64,000 nucleotides of DNA from Leptospiraceae bacterium. GTDB lineage: Bacteria; Spirochaetota; Leptospiria; Leptospirales; Leptospiraceae. The first letter of the stretch is position 1; each line of letters opens with the position of its first letter. The DNA lies in contig JACKPB010000001.1 of the NCBI GenBank assembly GCA_024233875.1, forward strand, positions 434,001 to 498,000, written 5' to 3'. The notes under the pieces are model-generated. The model was not told the origin of the DNA. It did not search any database and worked only from the letters and a program-made list of their open reading frames with translations. Shown in pieces: positions 8,580 through 17,709 of this stretch. Both the position numbers and the translations under genes were made by a program.

Positions 8580-9269
8580 ATGAATTTTCCTAAAAGAAAC
8601 CCAATTCCTCTCCTGAGCGCATTTCTCTTTCATTATATTTGTTATGTTCTCATGCAAACTATGGCTCTATTTTCTGAGTTCAGAAGAGGCCCATCTCTTC
8701 CGGACCTGATTCTGGAACAAATCCCTGTAAATCGTTCTTTGGATTGGATCAATAATACAGTTTGGATTCTGGGTTTGCTTTCATTTTTAGTGTTTATGAG
8801 TTTGTTTCGAAAACCGGAATGCATCAATTACTTATATCTGGGAGGATTGATTAGTTTGATGAGAGGGGTTTTTATTTCTCTGACCGGGTTGGGACCCCCC
8901 GGAGGGCAGGATTTGAATTTGATTGAACCTCTATTGAAGAATGGTGTAAATATAGATATATTGTTGAATCAATGGATTCCGATTTCCATATTTTGGGGAA
9001 GTACGGAAAATGCTTTTTATCTTACTCAGGATTTAATGTTTTCGGGACATACTTCCAGCACATTTTTATTAGTCCTTATTTTGAAACAAAGAAAAATAGA
9101 ACTTGTAATCGCAATTCTCTTTCATGTTCTGACTGTGGTAGTACTTCTTTTGACCCATGAACATTATTCTATAGATATATTAGCTGCATATTTTGTCGTT
9201 TATGCGACTTATAGTTTTATCGAGAAAAGAAATCTACTCGCAGTTCATGATTCTGAGTTTCATTTGTAA
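8580..9269 (+). CDS. PAP2-like integral membrane phosphotransferase, sphingomyelin-synthase type
   Basis: The 229-residue polytopic membrane protein has about six hydrophobic segments. QDLMFSGHTSSTF near residue 152 and HEHYSIDILAAYF near residue 195 match the D3 and D4 signatures of the sphingomyelin synthase branch of the PAP2 superfamily, whose His-His-Asp triad transfers phospho-head-groups between lipids. In bacteria this fold may also act as a lipid phosphatase. The lipid substrates here are unknown. It is divergent from the NlpC/P60 pair, and its stop codon overlaps the end of the convergent DUF2339-like gene by 10 bases. Confidence 0.65.
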   Translation: MNFPKRNPIPLLSAFLFHYICYVLMQTMALFSEFRRGPSLPDLILEQIPVNRSLDWINNTVWILGLLSFLVFMSLFRKPECINYLYLGGLISLMRGVFISLTGLGPPGGQDLNLIEPLLKNGVNIDILLNQWIPISIFWGSTENAFYLTQDLMFSGHTSSTFLLVLILKQRKIELVIAILFHVLTVVVLLLTHEHYSIDILAAYFVVYATYSFIEKRNLLAVHDSEFHL

Positions 9270-12142
9270 CGGGACCAAATCCTATAAGAAGGGAAGAGAA
9301 GAAGAATCAGTCCCAGGTAGAAAAACCCTCGAATGATCCAACTGGAAACGGGAGGTTCAGTGATTGAATATGAAAAATCTGGATTTTGAATTTCATCTCC
9401 AAGTTTAAATATTTGCATTGGTACCGAATTTGATTCACGCGAAAAATTGAAATCATATACCGGAATCGAAGCATATTTGTTTCCGTAGTAAAGGTGCATG
9501 GATTCACCTTCATTGATATCGTTGGGTGAAATATAGAAAATGATTTCTTCTTCAGGGTGTATAAGAGTGAGTTTTTTCAGATTCAAGGGTTGATTGTCTG
9601 AATTATTGATTTCTAGTTTCCAGGAAGACTTAATAGGATAATTGAGTTCGTATTCATCCGATTTATGAGTCAGGGAGAGAGTTTGTTTGACATTGAATTC
9701 TTTGCCATCATGAATCCACTCATAAATTATTGCGGATCTGGAAAAAGATTTTTCCTGAAATTCGAACTTAATTTTCGAAAAGGGTTGATTGGATTCATTG
9801 GGAACATAAATGATTGTAGAATTCGTATCCGGATTGTTCTTGATATCCAAATCATCTGGATTGATTTCTGTTTTGAACTCTTCCGGCATCCTGCTTTCCA
9901 TATAAGTGATACGATCAAAATTATAGTCTCCGGGAGGAGTGATTTCGAGTCGAACGAACATATCTTTTGGAGATAGTTTTATCCCATTTTGAATTTGATT
10001 GTCGTAGTATTTGAAAACAGATGCTGAATTAAAGTGAATCAGGTTTTCGGTAGAATCTCCACTCTTATAATTTATAGATGCTTCGAAATTATCTGAGTTA
10101 GAAATATACAATTGGTTGTAAATAGAATCTTCCGGGAGATTGGGAAGTTTGAGCAAGAATATTGATTTTTCTTCTGTCGAATCATTAAATAAAATTTGTA
10201 CTTTTGACTCTCCCGATTTTCCAATAGCGGAAATTTTATTTCTACGGATATAGGGGATTTGTTTTCCTGATTTAATAATACGGATATCATAAAATCCGGA
10301 TCTGGACTGGATTTCTCTATCCAAAGGCAGGATTCCATATCCCTCAGAAATTGGTTTCTCTGAGAGGATTTCTCTGTAAAAATGATATGAGTTTTTTTGA
10401 AAAGATTCTGCGGAAAGTGAAGAATTGGATATCAGGTATCCTCCCAGAAAGAAAAAAATGAAGGGAATCATAGAACCTCCGGTAATTTTGTTTTTGAATT
10501 TTTGAAAGAAGATACTGGTGAGAACAAGTCCGGTTCCGAGACTAAAAAGTGCAATTATCCTAACACTGAGACTCATATTCCATATGTCATACAAATACAA
10601 TTTTGAGATGAGTAAGATACTGATCAACATACCTGCTTTTCTGAGGGGAAGAGATGAATAGAGAAAACCCGGTATGAAAAACGCTAGAGCATAGAAGACA
10701 AGAACATAAGAATATCCTAAATTTCTATAGTACCGGTCATCTACAAAATACCTTATATCTGCAAAATTTCCGAGAATGACCACTGAAATAGAAGAAAATA
10801 AATAAAATCTTTTGTCAAACTGATGAGCTGTCTTTTGGGATTCCTTATAAACCAGAAATAGGACCAGACCGGTAAATAAAAAGATCAAAAATCTGGTATT
10901 GAATAGAAAATAACCATTTGTTTGTTCGTTGAAATTTCTAAAATAGAGATGCATGATGGCAAAAATCCAGTAAAGAACCCCGAATAGGCTCAGAAACTTA
11001 CGTTCATCTCTCGTACCCAGAAAACTAACAGCCAACCCGATCAATACAAATCCCAGAGAGAGGAGTTTTCCATCAAAATATATTTGAAGGGAGACCATAA
11101 GAAATGAGAGCGCAATCAAAATATTTATTATTGATTTTGAATGATGAGATACTTCTCCCGTGGAATTTGTTTGATATTTAGAAATTGCGAAAAGTAGAAT
11201 CAATGCCTGAATTAGAAAAATATGAGCATTGAAGGATGGATAAAAATGTTCCGTGAGAGCAAAAATTCCGAAGGAAACAAAAATGAGAGAGAGAATGAAG
11301 TACAACCTTTCGGAGAGTTTGTAGGAATCACCGGGAATGATTTTGAACTCACGGTACAGGAAAATAAATTCCAGGATGATGAGATAAATAAATGGGATAG
11401 GAAAACTACTACTGTATAGTTTGGAAGACCATCCGTAAAATGAAGTACTATTTACTAAAAGAAAAAGCCAGGGGGCAAATTTCCAATTGAACTTTATGTT
11501 GATTAATAAAAATAAAATATTAAATACCGTTAGGTACAAAAAGAAGAATTTATATGAATTTTCTCCTGTCGACATCAGGACCGGTGAAAGTATGGTACCC
11601 AGCAATCCGAATCCATACAGGACTTCATTGCCCGAGACATACGAAAAAAGAGTTAGAATTAGAGATAGAATAGTTAAGTAAAGAAAGGTTTCTGTGAGAC
11701 TGAAAAGTCCATAAAGTTTGAAATCCAATAGAATTGATAGAAAAAGAATGGCGAATCCGGTCCCAAACATAGCAGGGGGAATGATCTTCATATCTTTTTT
11801 TGAAAAATACAAACTTAAGGAGGAGAAGAAAAAACCGGAAAGGATACCTATAAAGATTCTTGTGGATTCGTTTATCCATTCATTATCAATTGCTAATTTT
11901 ATAAACCAGATGAAGCCGAGAATGATCGCTAGAAAACCGGTCTTTCCGAGAAGATTGCCTCCGAGGAGCATTTCCCAATCGGGAATCTTCCAGGAAGTTT
12001 TGAATTTAAAAAAAGATTTGGATGGAGGGGGGGCGGGCTCGCGGTCAATCGGTACCCCTAAGTTCAATTGAGACTTTAGAAGTTTCAGCTCTGCTTCCAG
12101 GGCAGAAATCCTCTTTTCTAAGTTTTCATAATCCATATGCAT
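9260..12142 (-). CDS. Very large DUF2339-type multi-spanning membrane protein with extracytoplasmic C-terminal domain
   Basis: This 960-residue protein starts with a short heptad segment (residues 5-27), then a signature GGNLLGKTGFLAIILGFIWFI and AIDNEWINESTRIFIG, characteristic of DUF2339 predicted membrane proteins. Some twenty hydrophobic spans follow up to about residue 570. Residues 580-930 are hydrophilic and beta-rich, and a final span (about 935-955) closes the protein. The C-terminal part looks like the DUF3999 type often encoded beside DUF2339 genes, so this may be a fusion of the two; that assignment is from memory of the families. Function is unknown. Confidence 0.7.
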   Translation of the reverse strand: MHMDYENLEKRISALEAELKLLKSQLNLGVPIDREPAPPPSKSFFKFKTSWKIPDWEMLLGGNLLGKTGFLAIILGFIWFIKLAIDNEWINESTRIFIGILSGFFFSSLSLYFSKKDMKIIPPAMFGTGFAILFLSILLDFKLYGLFSLTETFLYLTILSLILTLFSYVSGNEVLYGFGLLGTILSPVLMSTGENSYKFFFLYLTVFNILFLLINIKFNWKFAPWLFLLVNSTSFYGWSSKLYSSSFPIPFIYLIILEFIFLYREFKIIPGDSYKLSERLYFILSLIFVSFGIFALTEHFYPSFNAHIFLIQALILLFAISKYQTNSTGEVSHHSKSIINILIALSFLMVSLQIYFDGKLLSLGFVLIGLAVSFLGTRDERKFLSLFGVLYWIFAIMHLYFRNFNEQTNGYFLFNTRFLIFLFTGLVLFLVYKESQKTAHQFDKRFYLFSSISVVILGNFADIRYFVDDRYYRNLGYSYVLVFYALAFFIPGFLYSSLPLRKAGMLISILLISKLYLYDIWNMSLSVRIIALFSLGTGLVLTSIFFQKFKNKITGGSMIPFIFFFLGGYLISNSSLSAESFQKNSYHFYREILSEKPISEGYGILPLDREIQSRSGFYDIRIIKSGKQIPYIRRNKISAIGKSGESKVQILFNDSTEEKSIFLLKLPNLPEDSIYNQLYISNSDNFEASINYKSGDSTENLIHFNSASVFKYYDNQIQNGIKLSPKDMFVRLEITPPGDYNFDRITYMESRMPEEFKTEINPDDLDIKNNPDTNSTIIYVPNESNQPFSKIKFEFQEKSFSRSAIIYEWIHDGKEFNVKQTLSLTHKSDEYELNYPIKSSWKLEINNSDNQPLNLKKLTLIHPEEEIIFYISPNDINEGESMHLYYGNKYASIPVYDFNFSRESNSVPMQIFKLGDEIQNPDFSYSITEPPVSSWIIRGFFYLGLILLLFPSYRIWSRYK

Positions 12143-12213
12143 AGATTTATGATCTTAGACAGAAAGGTAGAACTGAAAAGTAAATAATTTTAGAATTTGA
12201 AAATAATTGAACT

Positions 12214-12411
12214 TTATCTTCGGACCGAGGAACGAGTATCGGTTTTGCTATTGAATTCTTTCTCTGTTTGGGAACAATTTGAAACTGCAGAAGGATAGTC
12301 TCTGTCCCGATTTTCTTCACAATCAATAATTTCTTGAATCGTAGCGCAGTATCCGAGAAAGGAAAGCAGGGCAAAAAGAAGTAAAAATTTTCCAATTGTT
12401 TTAATTTTCAT
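12214..12411 (-). CDS. Small lipoprotein of unknown function
   Basis: The 65-residue product is MKIKTIGK followed by a hydrophobic core and a lipobox ending in FLGYC, then a short polar mature part with two more Cys. The ATG at 12411 is chosen over the one at 12417 because AGGA lies 6 bases before it. It stands alone between the DUF2339-like gene and the acyltransferase gene. Its composition (signal peptide plus about 45 charged residues) is typical of small spirochaetal lipoproteins. No function is recognisable. Confidence 0.65.
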   Translation of the reverse strand: MKIKTIGKFLLLFALLSFLGYCATIQEIIDCEENRDRDYPSAVSNCSQTEKEFNSKTDTRSSVRR

Positions 12412-12705
12412 ATTCATTCCTAAAGTTTAAACTCTAGTTACTATGACTCATTTCATGATTATTTTTGCATTATTTTTTTCCTGAATCCGGGTATGTCTTT
12501 TTTATGGACTCCGATCTGTTTGATTGTACCGGTTTTCAGAAAAAAATCTGTGTTCCTATTTGCTGCATTGTACCCATTTTATTTCTGATTGACTGCTGAC
12601 TTCACAAGTCTTTATGAGAAAGATTACAATTCTTTAGGTCGCTTGGATAGTTTCGGGAAAAAATTTTGCCCTATCAGAAAGTCTTCCCGCTTGCAAACGC
12701 TGAAT

Positions 12706-13785
12706 TTATGTTTCACTTCTTCGGGACAATTGGAAACCCTTAGAGCCGATCAATTTTCTGAGTGGGGGGATTCTATCTAAAGAAATAAAAATAAGGAAAC
12801 TTAAGATCGTCACAGAAATGACTTGTATTACAAATGCCGTATCTCTTTCGATATGCAATTCTTTAAGAAAGTAGGAAAGAGCTATAGAGATAGGATTGTG
12901 GAGAAGATAAATTCCGAGTCCGGCAGTGGAAAGAAACTTCCATAAAGTGTCAGTTTTAGAGAGATATTTGTAAGAGAGAAATATAGAGATTTTTATGAAT
13001 GTCCAGGAAAGGATACTTTCTATCATGAGATGCGAAATTCTTAAACTTATTAGATCGGGACTGTTCCGGAATGGGTAATAATAAGGATCAATTTTTTTTA
13101 GATAGAGATAGATTGGAAAGAGTAGAAAGCTGAATCTATATATATAGGGTAATCTAATAAAGTCAGATTTGTGGTAGTCCATACTTCCGAATAAGAAGAA
13201 TAAATAATAATAAAAAATATAAAAGGGTGAGAATCCCAGAAATCTAAAATCTTTTCCGGTGAAAATGGAAGGAATACAAAGCGAGAAAAACAAAAATAAG
13301 ATTTTTAGAAATTCAATTTCTGAATTCTGAATCCATGGCAAAAGCAAGTTTCTTGTAATGGAGAAGATTAGGAAATAGTAAAATAGATAGTATAGAAACC
13401 ATACATGAGAGAATGTGAATTTTGAGTAAATAAAATCAAGGTAGCCAAAATCTTCACCTGTGGGTTGGATTTCAAAGTATACCTGAACCGGAGCGAGGCA
13501 AAGAACTCCAAAGAGAAAGGGTAGGGTAAGCTTTTTGAACCTTTCTCTCAAAAAGATCCGTCCATTTTTTTTTAAAGTCAGGAGCTCGCTAAAAAAACCT
13601 GATAAATAAAAAAAAAGGGGCATACGAAATGAATGGATGAAATGAACGATCCAATCATAAAAATATGAGGTTTGGTCTGACTTGATCACATAGCCAACGT
13701 CTCTGGAATAGACAATAGAAGAATGAAAGACTATACCTAATAAGAGAGCAATAGACTTTAGATTGTCCAAATAATAGAGTCGCAT
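12706..13785 (-). CDS. Acyltransferase-3 (OafA/OpgC-like) membrane protein
   Basis: Starting at the ATG at 13785 (MRLYYLDNLKSIALLLGIV), this 359-residue protein has the acyltransferase-3 layout of about ten membrane spans: the first-helix FHSSIVYSRD with its conserved His, then SFRMPLFFYLSGFF and RERFKKLTLPFLFG. Such proteins O-acylate exported glycans such as lipopolysaccharide or periplasmic glucans. The frame stays open to 13980 but the extra 65 residues are polar and outside the family, so the shorter start is preferred. A nine-A tract in the coding strand lies at 13565-13573. Confidence 0.8.
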   Translation of the reverse strand: MRLYYLDNLKSIALLLGIVFHSSIVYSRDVGYVIKSDQTSYFYDWIVHFIHSFRMPLFFYLSGFFSELLTLKKNGRIFLRERFKKLTLPFLFGVLCLAPVQVYFEIQPTGEDFGYLDFIYSKFTFSHVWFLYYLFYYFLIFSITRNLLLPWIQNSEIEFLKILFLFFSLCIPSIFTGKDFRFLGFSPFYIFYYYLFFLFGSMDYHKSDFIRLPYIYRFSFLLFPIYLYLKKIDPYYYPFRNSPDLISLRISHLMIESILSWTFIKISIFLSYKYLSKTDTLWKFLSTAGLGIYLLHNPISIALSYFLKELHIERDTAFVIQVISVTILSFLIFISLDRIPPLRKLIGSKGFQLSRRSET

Positions 13786-14112
13786 GGGTTTCTTTCTGAG
13801 TTTTCCCGAAATACCTGAGTCAGACCTAAGTCCTCTTAAATTTTCAGAGAAGACTGGAAAAAAGTCAGGATAAATTGATTTTACAATTTTTCTAAAAAAG
13901 GTTCTCCCAAAAGCTATTTGTATTCTGAATTTTTCAATAAAAATATTCTGTTCAAACCGGACCGGGGAAAATATTTCCAATAATGACTACAGTTTCCTCT
14001 CCGGACAGGATTGCCAGAAAAATGGATACTATTTTTGGTGGTTCTCCCGGGTTGTAAGACCCTAATCCGACTTGAGACTCGTGAAGCAAATACCGATGAT
14101 GTAAACAAGACA
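13786..14112 (+). other. Divergent intergenic region
   Basis: This 327-base stretch lies between the acyltransferase gene (minus) and the exported helical-protein gene (plus), using the starts chosen here. Both neighbouring frames stay open some way into it, but the extensions lack SD sequences and family residues. I see no RNA gene or clear operator. It should hold the promoters of both genes. Confidence 0.4.
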
Positions 14113-14865
14113 ATGAAACAATTTATCCTCTTTCTGATTTTTATCCAAAGTCTGGGTTCTTACCCCATTGAATCTGATTTTACTATGGATTTGAATCATA
14201 ATTATGAGTATGAGCAGAATGGTCTCAAAACCAAATTTTCGGATTGGGTACCTTACAAACTGCACAAATGGAACCCGAAGTTCCTCGAAGATTATTATGA
14301 ACTCTATGGTTTGAAATTGCATCATGGAGAAAATGACCTGAGAAAGAATATTTACTTTTTAAAAGTTGGATTGAATAGTCGTTTTCGACATCCCAGAAAT
14401 GCTCTAGCACCCATGAAGGATGAGGAACAGTACTACAAGTATCGATTATTACTCACTATGCATCTAAACCTTCAGATTATGAGATCCTATATGAGGTTGG
14501 CTTCTCTATATGACAAAAGGTTTGTGTACTTTCACAATTTAGATTTTGCTTATGAACTAAAAAATTCCTTTAAGGTTGCGGAGGGTTACTATAAGGAAGC
14601 TCTACCCTATTGGAAAAAAGCCAAAGAAAATGCTATGAAAGCAGAAAAAATCTATAAGGAAGTAGATCTGGGTACCCTCGAATCAGAACGGTATGAGATC
14701 GTGAGAGAAAAATTGAATTTTGAATACATCATTCAGGATCATTTGGACAGATTGGAAAAAAAGAGAAATACTGTTGAAGAATATCTCAGGGAAAATCCCG
14801 GAGCTGATAAACCTCTCCTGGATGATGGACCGATAGAGGGAGCTGACTCTCCCAAATTGCCATGA
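14113..14865 (+). CDS. Exported alpha-helical protein of unknown function
   Basis: The 250-residue product has a signal peptide (MKQFILFLIFIQSLGS) followed by an almost all-helical, highly charged mature part rich in Tyr, Lys and Glu, with a likely coiled coil around EALPYWKKAKENAMKAEK. It ends in an acidic, Pro-rich tail. An upstream in-frame TTG at 14011 would add 34 residues but has no spaced SD, so the ATG at 14113 is preferred. The next gene starts inside its stop codon (ATGA overlap), so the two are coupled. I do not recognise the family. Confidence 0.65.
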   Translation: MKQFILFLIFIQSLGSYPIESDFTMDLNHNYEYEQNGLKTKFSDWVPYKLHKWNPKFLEDYYELYGLKLHHGENDLRKNIYFLKVGLNSRFRHPRNALAPMKDEEQYYKYRLLLTMHLNLQIMRSYMRLASLYDKRFVYFHNLDFAYELKNSFKVAEGYYKEALPYWKKAKENAMKAEKIYKEVDLGTLESERYEIVREKLNFEYIIQDHLDRLEKKRNTVEEYLRENPGADKPLLDDGPIEGADSPKLP

Positions 14866-15386
14866 TACCCGAAACCGGAAAAATAAAAATGGAAGAAAAA
14901 AAGAATTCTAGGTTGGACTATGAAATTTTTCCCATGTGGAAATTCATGCAGGATACCTTCGGAATCGAAGAAGCTTTTGAAAATTTCGGACCCTATAAGG
15001 GTGCCAATGTAAAAATAAATATCATAGATCAAAATTCCTTAGAAGTCTATATGATCCAAACAGTGAACAATACAAATTATGTAGGTACACACTTTGGAGG
15101 ATCACTGTACTCAATGTGTGATCCTTTTTATATGTTTCTTTTGATCTGGAATTTAGGAGAGGACTACATAGTTTGGGATAAGAGTGCAAGAATCGAATTC
15201 GTGAGTCCCGGGAAAGGGAAAGTAAAAGTTCGATTTTTTATTCCTGATGAAGAGATTCAGGAAATCAGGGAAATTGTAGCGAAATCCAAAAAAACGACCC
15301 GTACTTATTTCACAGAGATTACAGATGAAAAAGGAAAGATTGTGGCAAAACTGGAAAAGGAATTGTACATTCGTAGAAAGAAATAA
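14862..15386 (+). CDS. Hotdog-fold DUF4442/thioesterase-like protein
   Basis: This 174-residue cytoplasmic protein carries NYVGTHFGGSLYSMCDPFYM at about 67-86, the DUF4442 hotdog-fold signature related to acyl-CoA thioesterases. WDKSARIEFVSPGKGKVKV then gives the second sheet half. The ATG overlaps the preceding stop as ATGA; an alternative ATG is at 14889. Its acyl substrate is unknown. A strong hairpin directly after the stop probably ends transcription. Confidence 0.75.
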   Translation: MIPETGKIKMEEKKNSRLDYEIFPMWKFMQDTFGIEEAFENFGPYKGANVKINIIDQNSLEVYMIQTVNNTNYVGTHFGGSLYSMCDPFYMFLLIWNLGEDYIVWDKSARIEFVSPGKGKVKVRFFIPDEEIQEIREIVAKSKKTTRTYFTEITDEKGKIVAKLEKELYIRRKK

Positions 15387-15414
15387 AGGACATGGAGAAC
15401 TTCCATGTCCCTTT
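15385..15414. terminator. Bidirectional rho-independent terminator-like hairpin
   Basis: GGACATGGA (15388-15396) and TCCATGTCC (15402-15410) form a perfect 9-bp stem with a 5-base loop. T-rich DNA follows on the minus strand and a shorter T-tract on the plus strand. It lies exactly between the convergent ends of the hotdog protein gene and the hydrolase gene. Confidence 0.65.
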
Positions 15415-15418
15415 GATA

Positions 15419-16438
15419 TCAATCTTCTTCCATCCAATCAATCATTTTGGAGTAAATTTCAGATTTTGACTTTTTATGATAAAAAAGATCAAAATGATCA
15501 TAGTCCAAATCCATATAATTCGCTGTAGATGCTTCCAAAATTGAGATTAGTTTAGAATTTCCCTTTCTGTGCGGAAAGAAAGGTATGAGGACTGATTCTT
15601 CCGGTGATATCCCATCCAATTTTCCAAACACTATGAGAATGGGAAGGGGAGAGGAGGAAAGTTTACTAAAGGAAGTGATGGGGTCTTTTTCCAGCTCGGG
15701 AATTTTTACCGGATAGCTCAGGGCATTTCTGTGAGCCTTGTCCAAATAAATCGAAGTGATGTACTGATTGCAGAGATTTTCTCTTTCTCTGAGATTGCAT
15801 TTGTACTCTCCTCCTTTGGAAGGGAGAGTTTTCATTTTTTCCAGAAGGCTTCCTGTGTGGTTGTAATCAAAGCCTGTTCCCAAAAAGAATATTTTTTTTA
15901 TTTTTGGATGGATATCCAACTGTAAATAATGTGCAAGAGTCTGGCCTCCCAGAGAGAGTCCACCGATAATAAAACTATCAGAAGAATCCTGCTTCACTAT
16001 TTCATCTAGAATTCTATTCAGATCTCCCGCTGTAGATTTTAAGTTTGCTGTTTCTGGGAATTGAATCAAATAGACGTTGAATCCTTCTTCGAGGAAACTC
16101 GGAATCAGGGTTGCATGATCTTTTGTATTTGCAACTTCATGAGTGATGAGATAAGGTGTCAGCCCGGATTTGTCTCCCGGAGTGAATGTAGTCGTAAAAG
16201 AGGAGGGATAGAGCATCTCTTTGCTCAGGAAGACCGGATCCAAAAGGACTATATTTTTTTTTGAAGGAGACTTTGTCTTGAATCGGGTTACCGTATACGT
16301 GTTTTTCTCAAAAGAGATGGGAAAGCTATTGTCCTTCCAATCCCTCGAATCCATGATAGGAAGTGAGGAGCAGTTTAGTACAAATAAAAATATTGCGAGA
16401 AAGATGTTTAGTTGATCGGGTAATTTGATTGTTCTCAT
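15419..16438 (-). CDS. Alpha/beta-hydrolase-fold lipoprotein
   Basis: The 339-residue product has a long lipoprotein signal ending at FLFVLNCSS (C23). The hydrolase core is seen in FNVYLIQFPETAN, the nucleophile elbow GGLSLGG near residue 160, FGKLDGISPEES with the acid region, and YDHFDLFY with a candidate catalytic His. The arrangement resembles PHA-synthase-like or lipase hydrolases. It follows the 16441-17511 lipase-like gene after only 2 bases, so both are probably one operon. The substrate is unknown; periplasmic or outer-membrane location is inferred from the lipobox. Confidence 0.78.
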   Translation of the reverse strand: MRTIKLPDQLNIFLAIFLFVLNCSSLPIMDSRDWKDNSFPISFEKNTYTVTRFKTKSPSKKNIVLLDPVFLSKEMLYPSSFTTTFTPGDKSGLTPYLITHEVANTKDHATLIPSFLEEGFNVYLIQFPETANLKSTAGDLNRILDEIVKQDSSDSFIIGGLSLGGQTLAHYLQLDIHPKIKKIFFLGTGFDYNHTGSLLEKMKTLPSKGGEYKCNLRERENLCNQYITSIYLDKAHRNALSYPVKIPELEKDPITSFSKLSSSPLPILIVFGKLDGISPEESVLIPFFPHRKGNSKLISILEASTANYMDLDYDHFDLFYHKKSKSEIYSKMIDWMEED

Positions 16439-16440
16439 TT

Positions 16441-17511
16441 TTATTTTCCATTCCTTTCATTTAACCATTTTAGTATTGGTGGGATTACATCAAACTGAAT
16501 TCCTTTACCATTTATCAAATCCACATGGCCGTAATCTTCTGTATGCCCTTCGGATCTACCGACCATAAAAAAAGTTTTATCGCTACTACTTATGGAATCA
16601 TAGACATGGCGGACTATAGAAGGAGTTCCCAGGTGATCCCTTCTCCCCGCAACCAAAAAAGTAGGTATGGTGAAATTCTTAAGGTTTTGAGTGTATGAGG
16701 TAAGTGTATCATGAGAACGGTAGTCTGTCCCTTCTACAGCGTTGGCAAATTGTCGAAATACTTCCGTGCTTTCATTGCTTACACCGTATTGTAGGAGTCT
16801 ATGATTTTGATCGGGAGTCAGATTTTTTTGATAATAAAATAAACCCAGGAAAAAATCTGAAGTAAGGATTCGAATCCCCGTTGAGGATTCAAAGGACGAA
16901 ACAGAGGCCGCGGGAAGGTTAGGTAGTACACTTAAGCCAAAATTGAATTTGGTCATTAGTTTTAATTTTCCGGGAGGATATGGAAAGGAAAAAGGAGAGC
17001 CAATGGTCACCAGGTTGGCTATCCTTGTTTCTCCGAGGCTTCCGGCTCTGGCATAAATTACCATCCCCCCCATACTGTGTCCCAGCCAATTTACTTTTTC
17101 TTTTCCTGTTTTTTGTAATACGAATCCAATCGCTCTATCCACATCATATTTGATAAATTTATCAAAATTTATATCAGCGTATTTATTTTTACCAAATAGG
17201 ATGGAGGGTTTTCCAACGGTTTCCCTTCCCCTGAGTTCAATCAACCAAACATCATATCCCTGGTTTTGTAGTTGATAGACGAGACTTTCTTCTTCGTTTT
17301 GTTTGAAATAGTCTCTGGTTCCTATCAATCCATGACAGATGATAATGGGGTAGGAACGTTCTTTAGTGCCCGGAAGAGGGGCGAAATGTTCTAAGGAAAT
17401 CTTCCAATTGTCTTCTGTTTCTACAATGTGCATTTCACCTTTTAATTGAATTTTGCTCGATGAGCAATGTATTGCAAAAATTAGGGAAAGGAAGAATAGA
17501 AAATATCTCAT
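16441..17511 (-). CDS. Lipase-like alpha/beta-hydrolase lipoprotein
   Basis: The 356-residue product has a signal peptide with FAIHCSSS (C16). The core carries the oxyanion-hole strand IICHGLIGTRDYF, the nucleophile elbow GHSMGG near residue 145, VAGRRDHLGTPS with the acid-bearing loop, and EDYGHVDLI with the catalytic-type His. This is a complete serine-hydrolase triad of the acid-lipase/abhydrolase type. It is the first gene of a pair with the hydrolase at 15419-16438, suggesting related envelope-lipid or ester hydrolysis. Confidence 0.82.
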   Translation of the reverse strand: MRYFLFFLSLIFAIHCSSSKIQLKGEMHIVETEDNWKISLEHFAPLPGTKERSYPIIICHGLIGTRDYFKQNEEESLVYQLQNQGYDVWLIELRGRETVGKPSILFGKNKYADINFDKFIKYDVDRAIGFVLQKTGKEKVNWLGHSMGGMVIYARAGSLGETRIANLVTIGSPFSFPYPPGKLKLMTKFNFGLSVLPNLPAASVSSFESSTGIRILTSDFFLGLFYYQKNLTPDQNHRLLQYGVSNESTEVFRQFANAVEGTDYRSHDTLTSYTQNLKNFTIPTFLVAGRRDHLGTPSIVRHVYDSISSSDKTFFMVGRSEGHTEDYGHVDLINGKGIQFDVIPPILKWLNERNGK

Positions 17512-17709
17512 ATTTAACTCCTGGGGAAAGATTCTATCGAAACGGGTTTCTTTTACTCCGATAGAAATCTAACTGAATAGAAAAGTGATTGCTGATAGGA
17601 AAAAGTATTTGAAGTTCTCAGAAAAAATCAACTAACAAACCCAGAAAAAGGGGAAAAAAGAGTGAAGACAGATTCTTTCGGATACAGCTTCGAACCGGGG
17701 GACTTCAGA

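Noticed and set aside
12589..12780. 63-codon plus-strand ORF upstream of and overlapping the acyltransferase 3' end
   Set aside because: No SD or domain; it overlaps the antisense end of a real gene.
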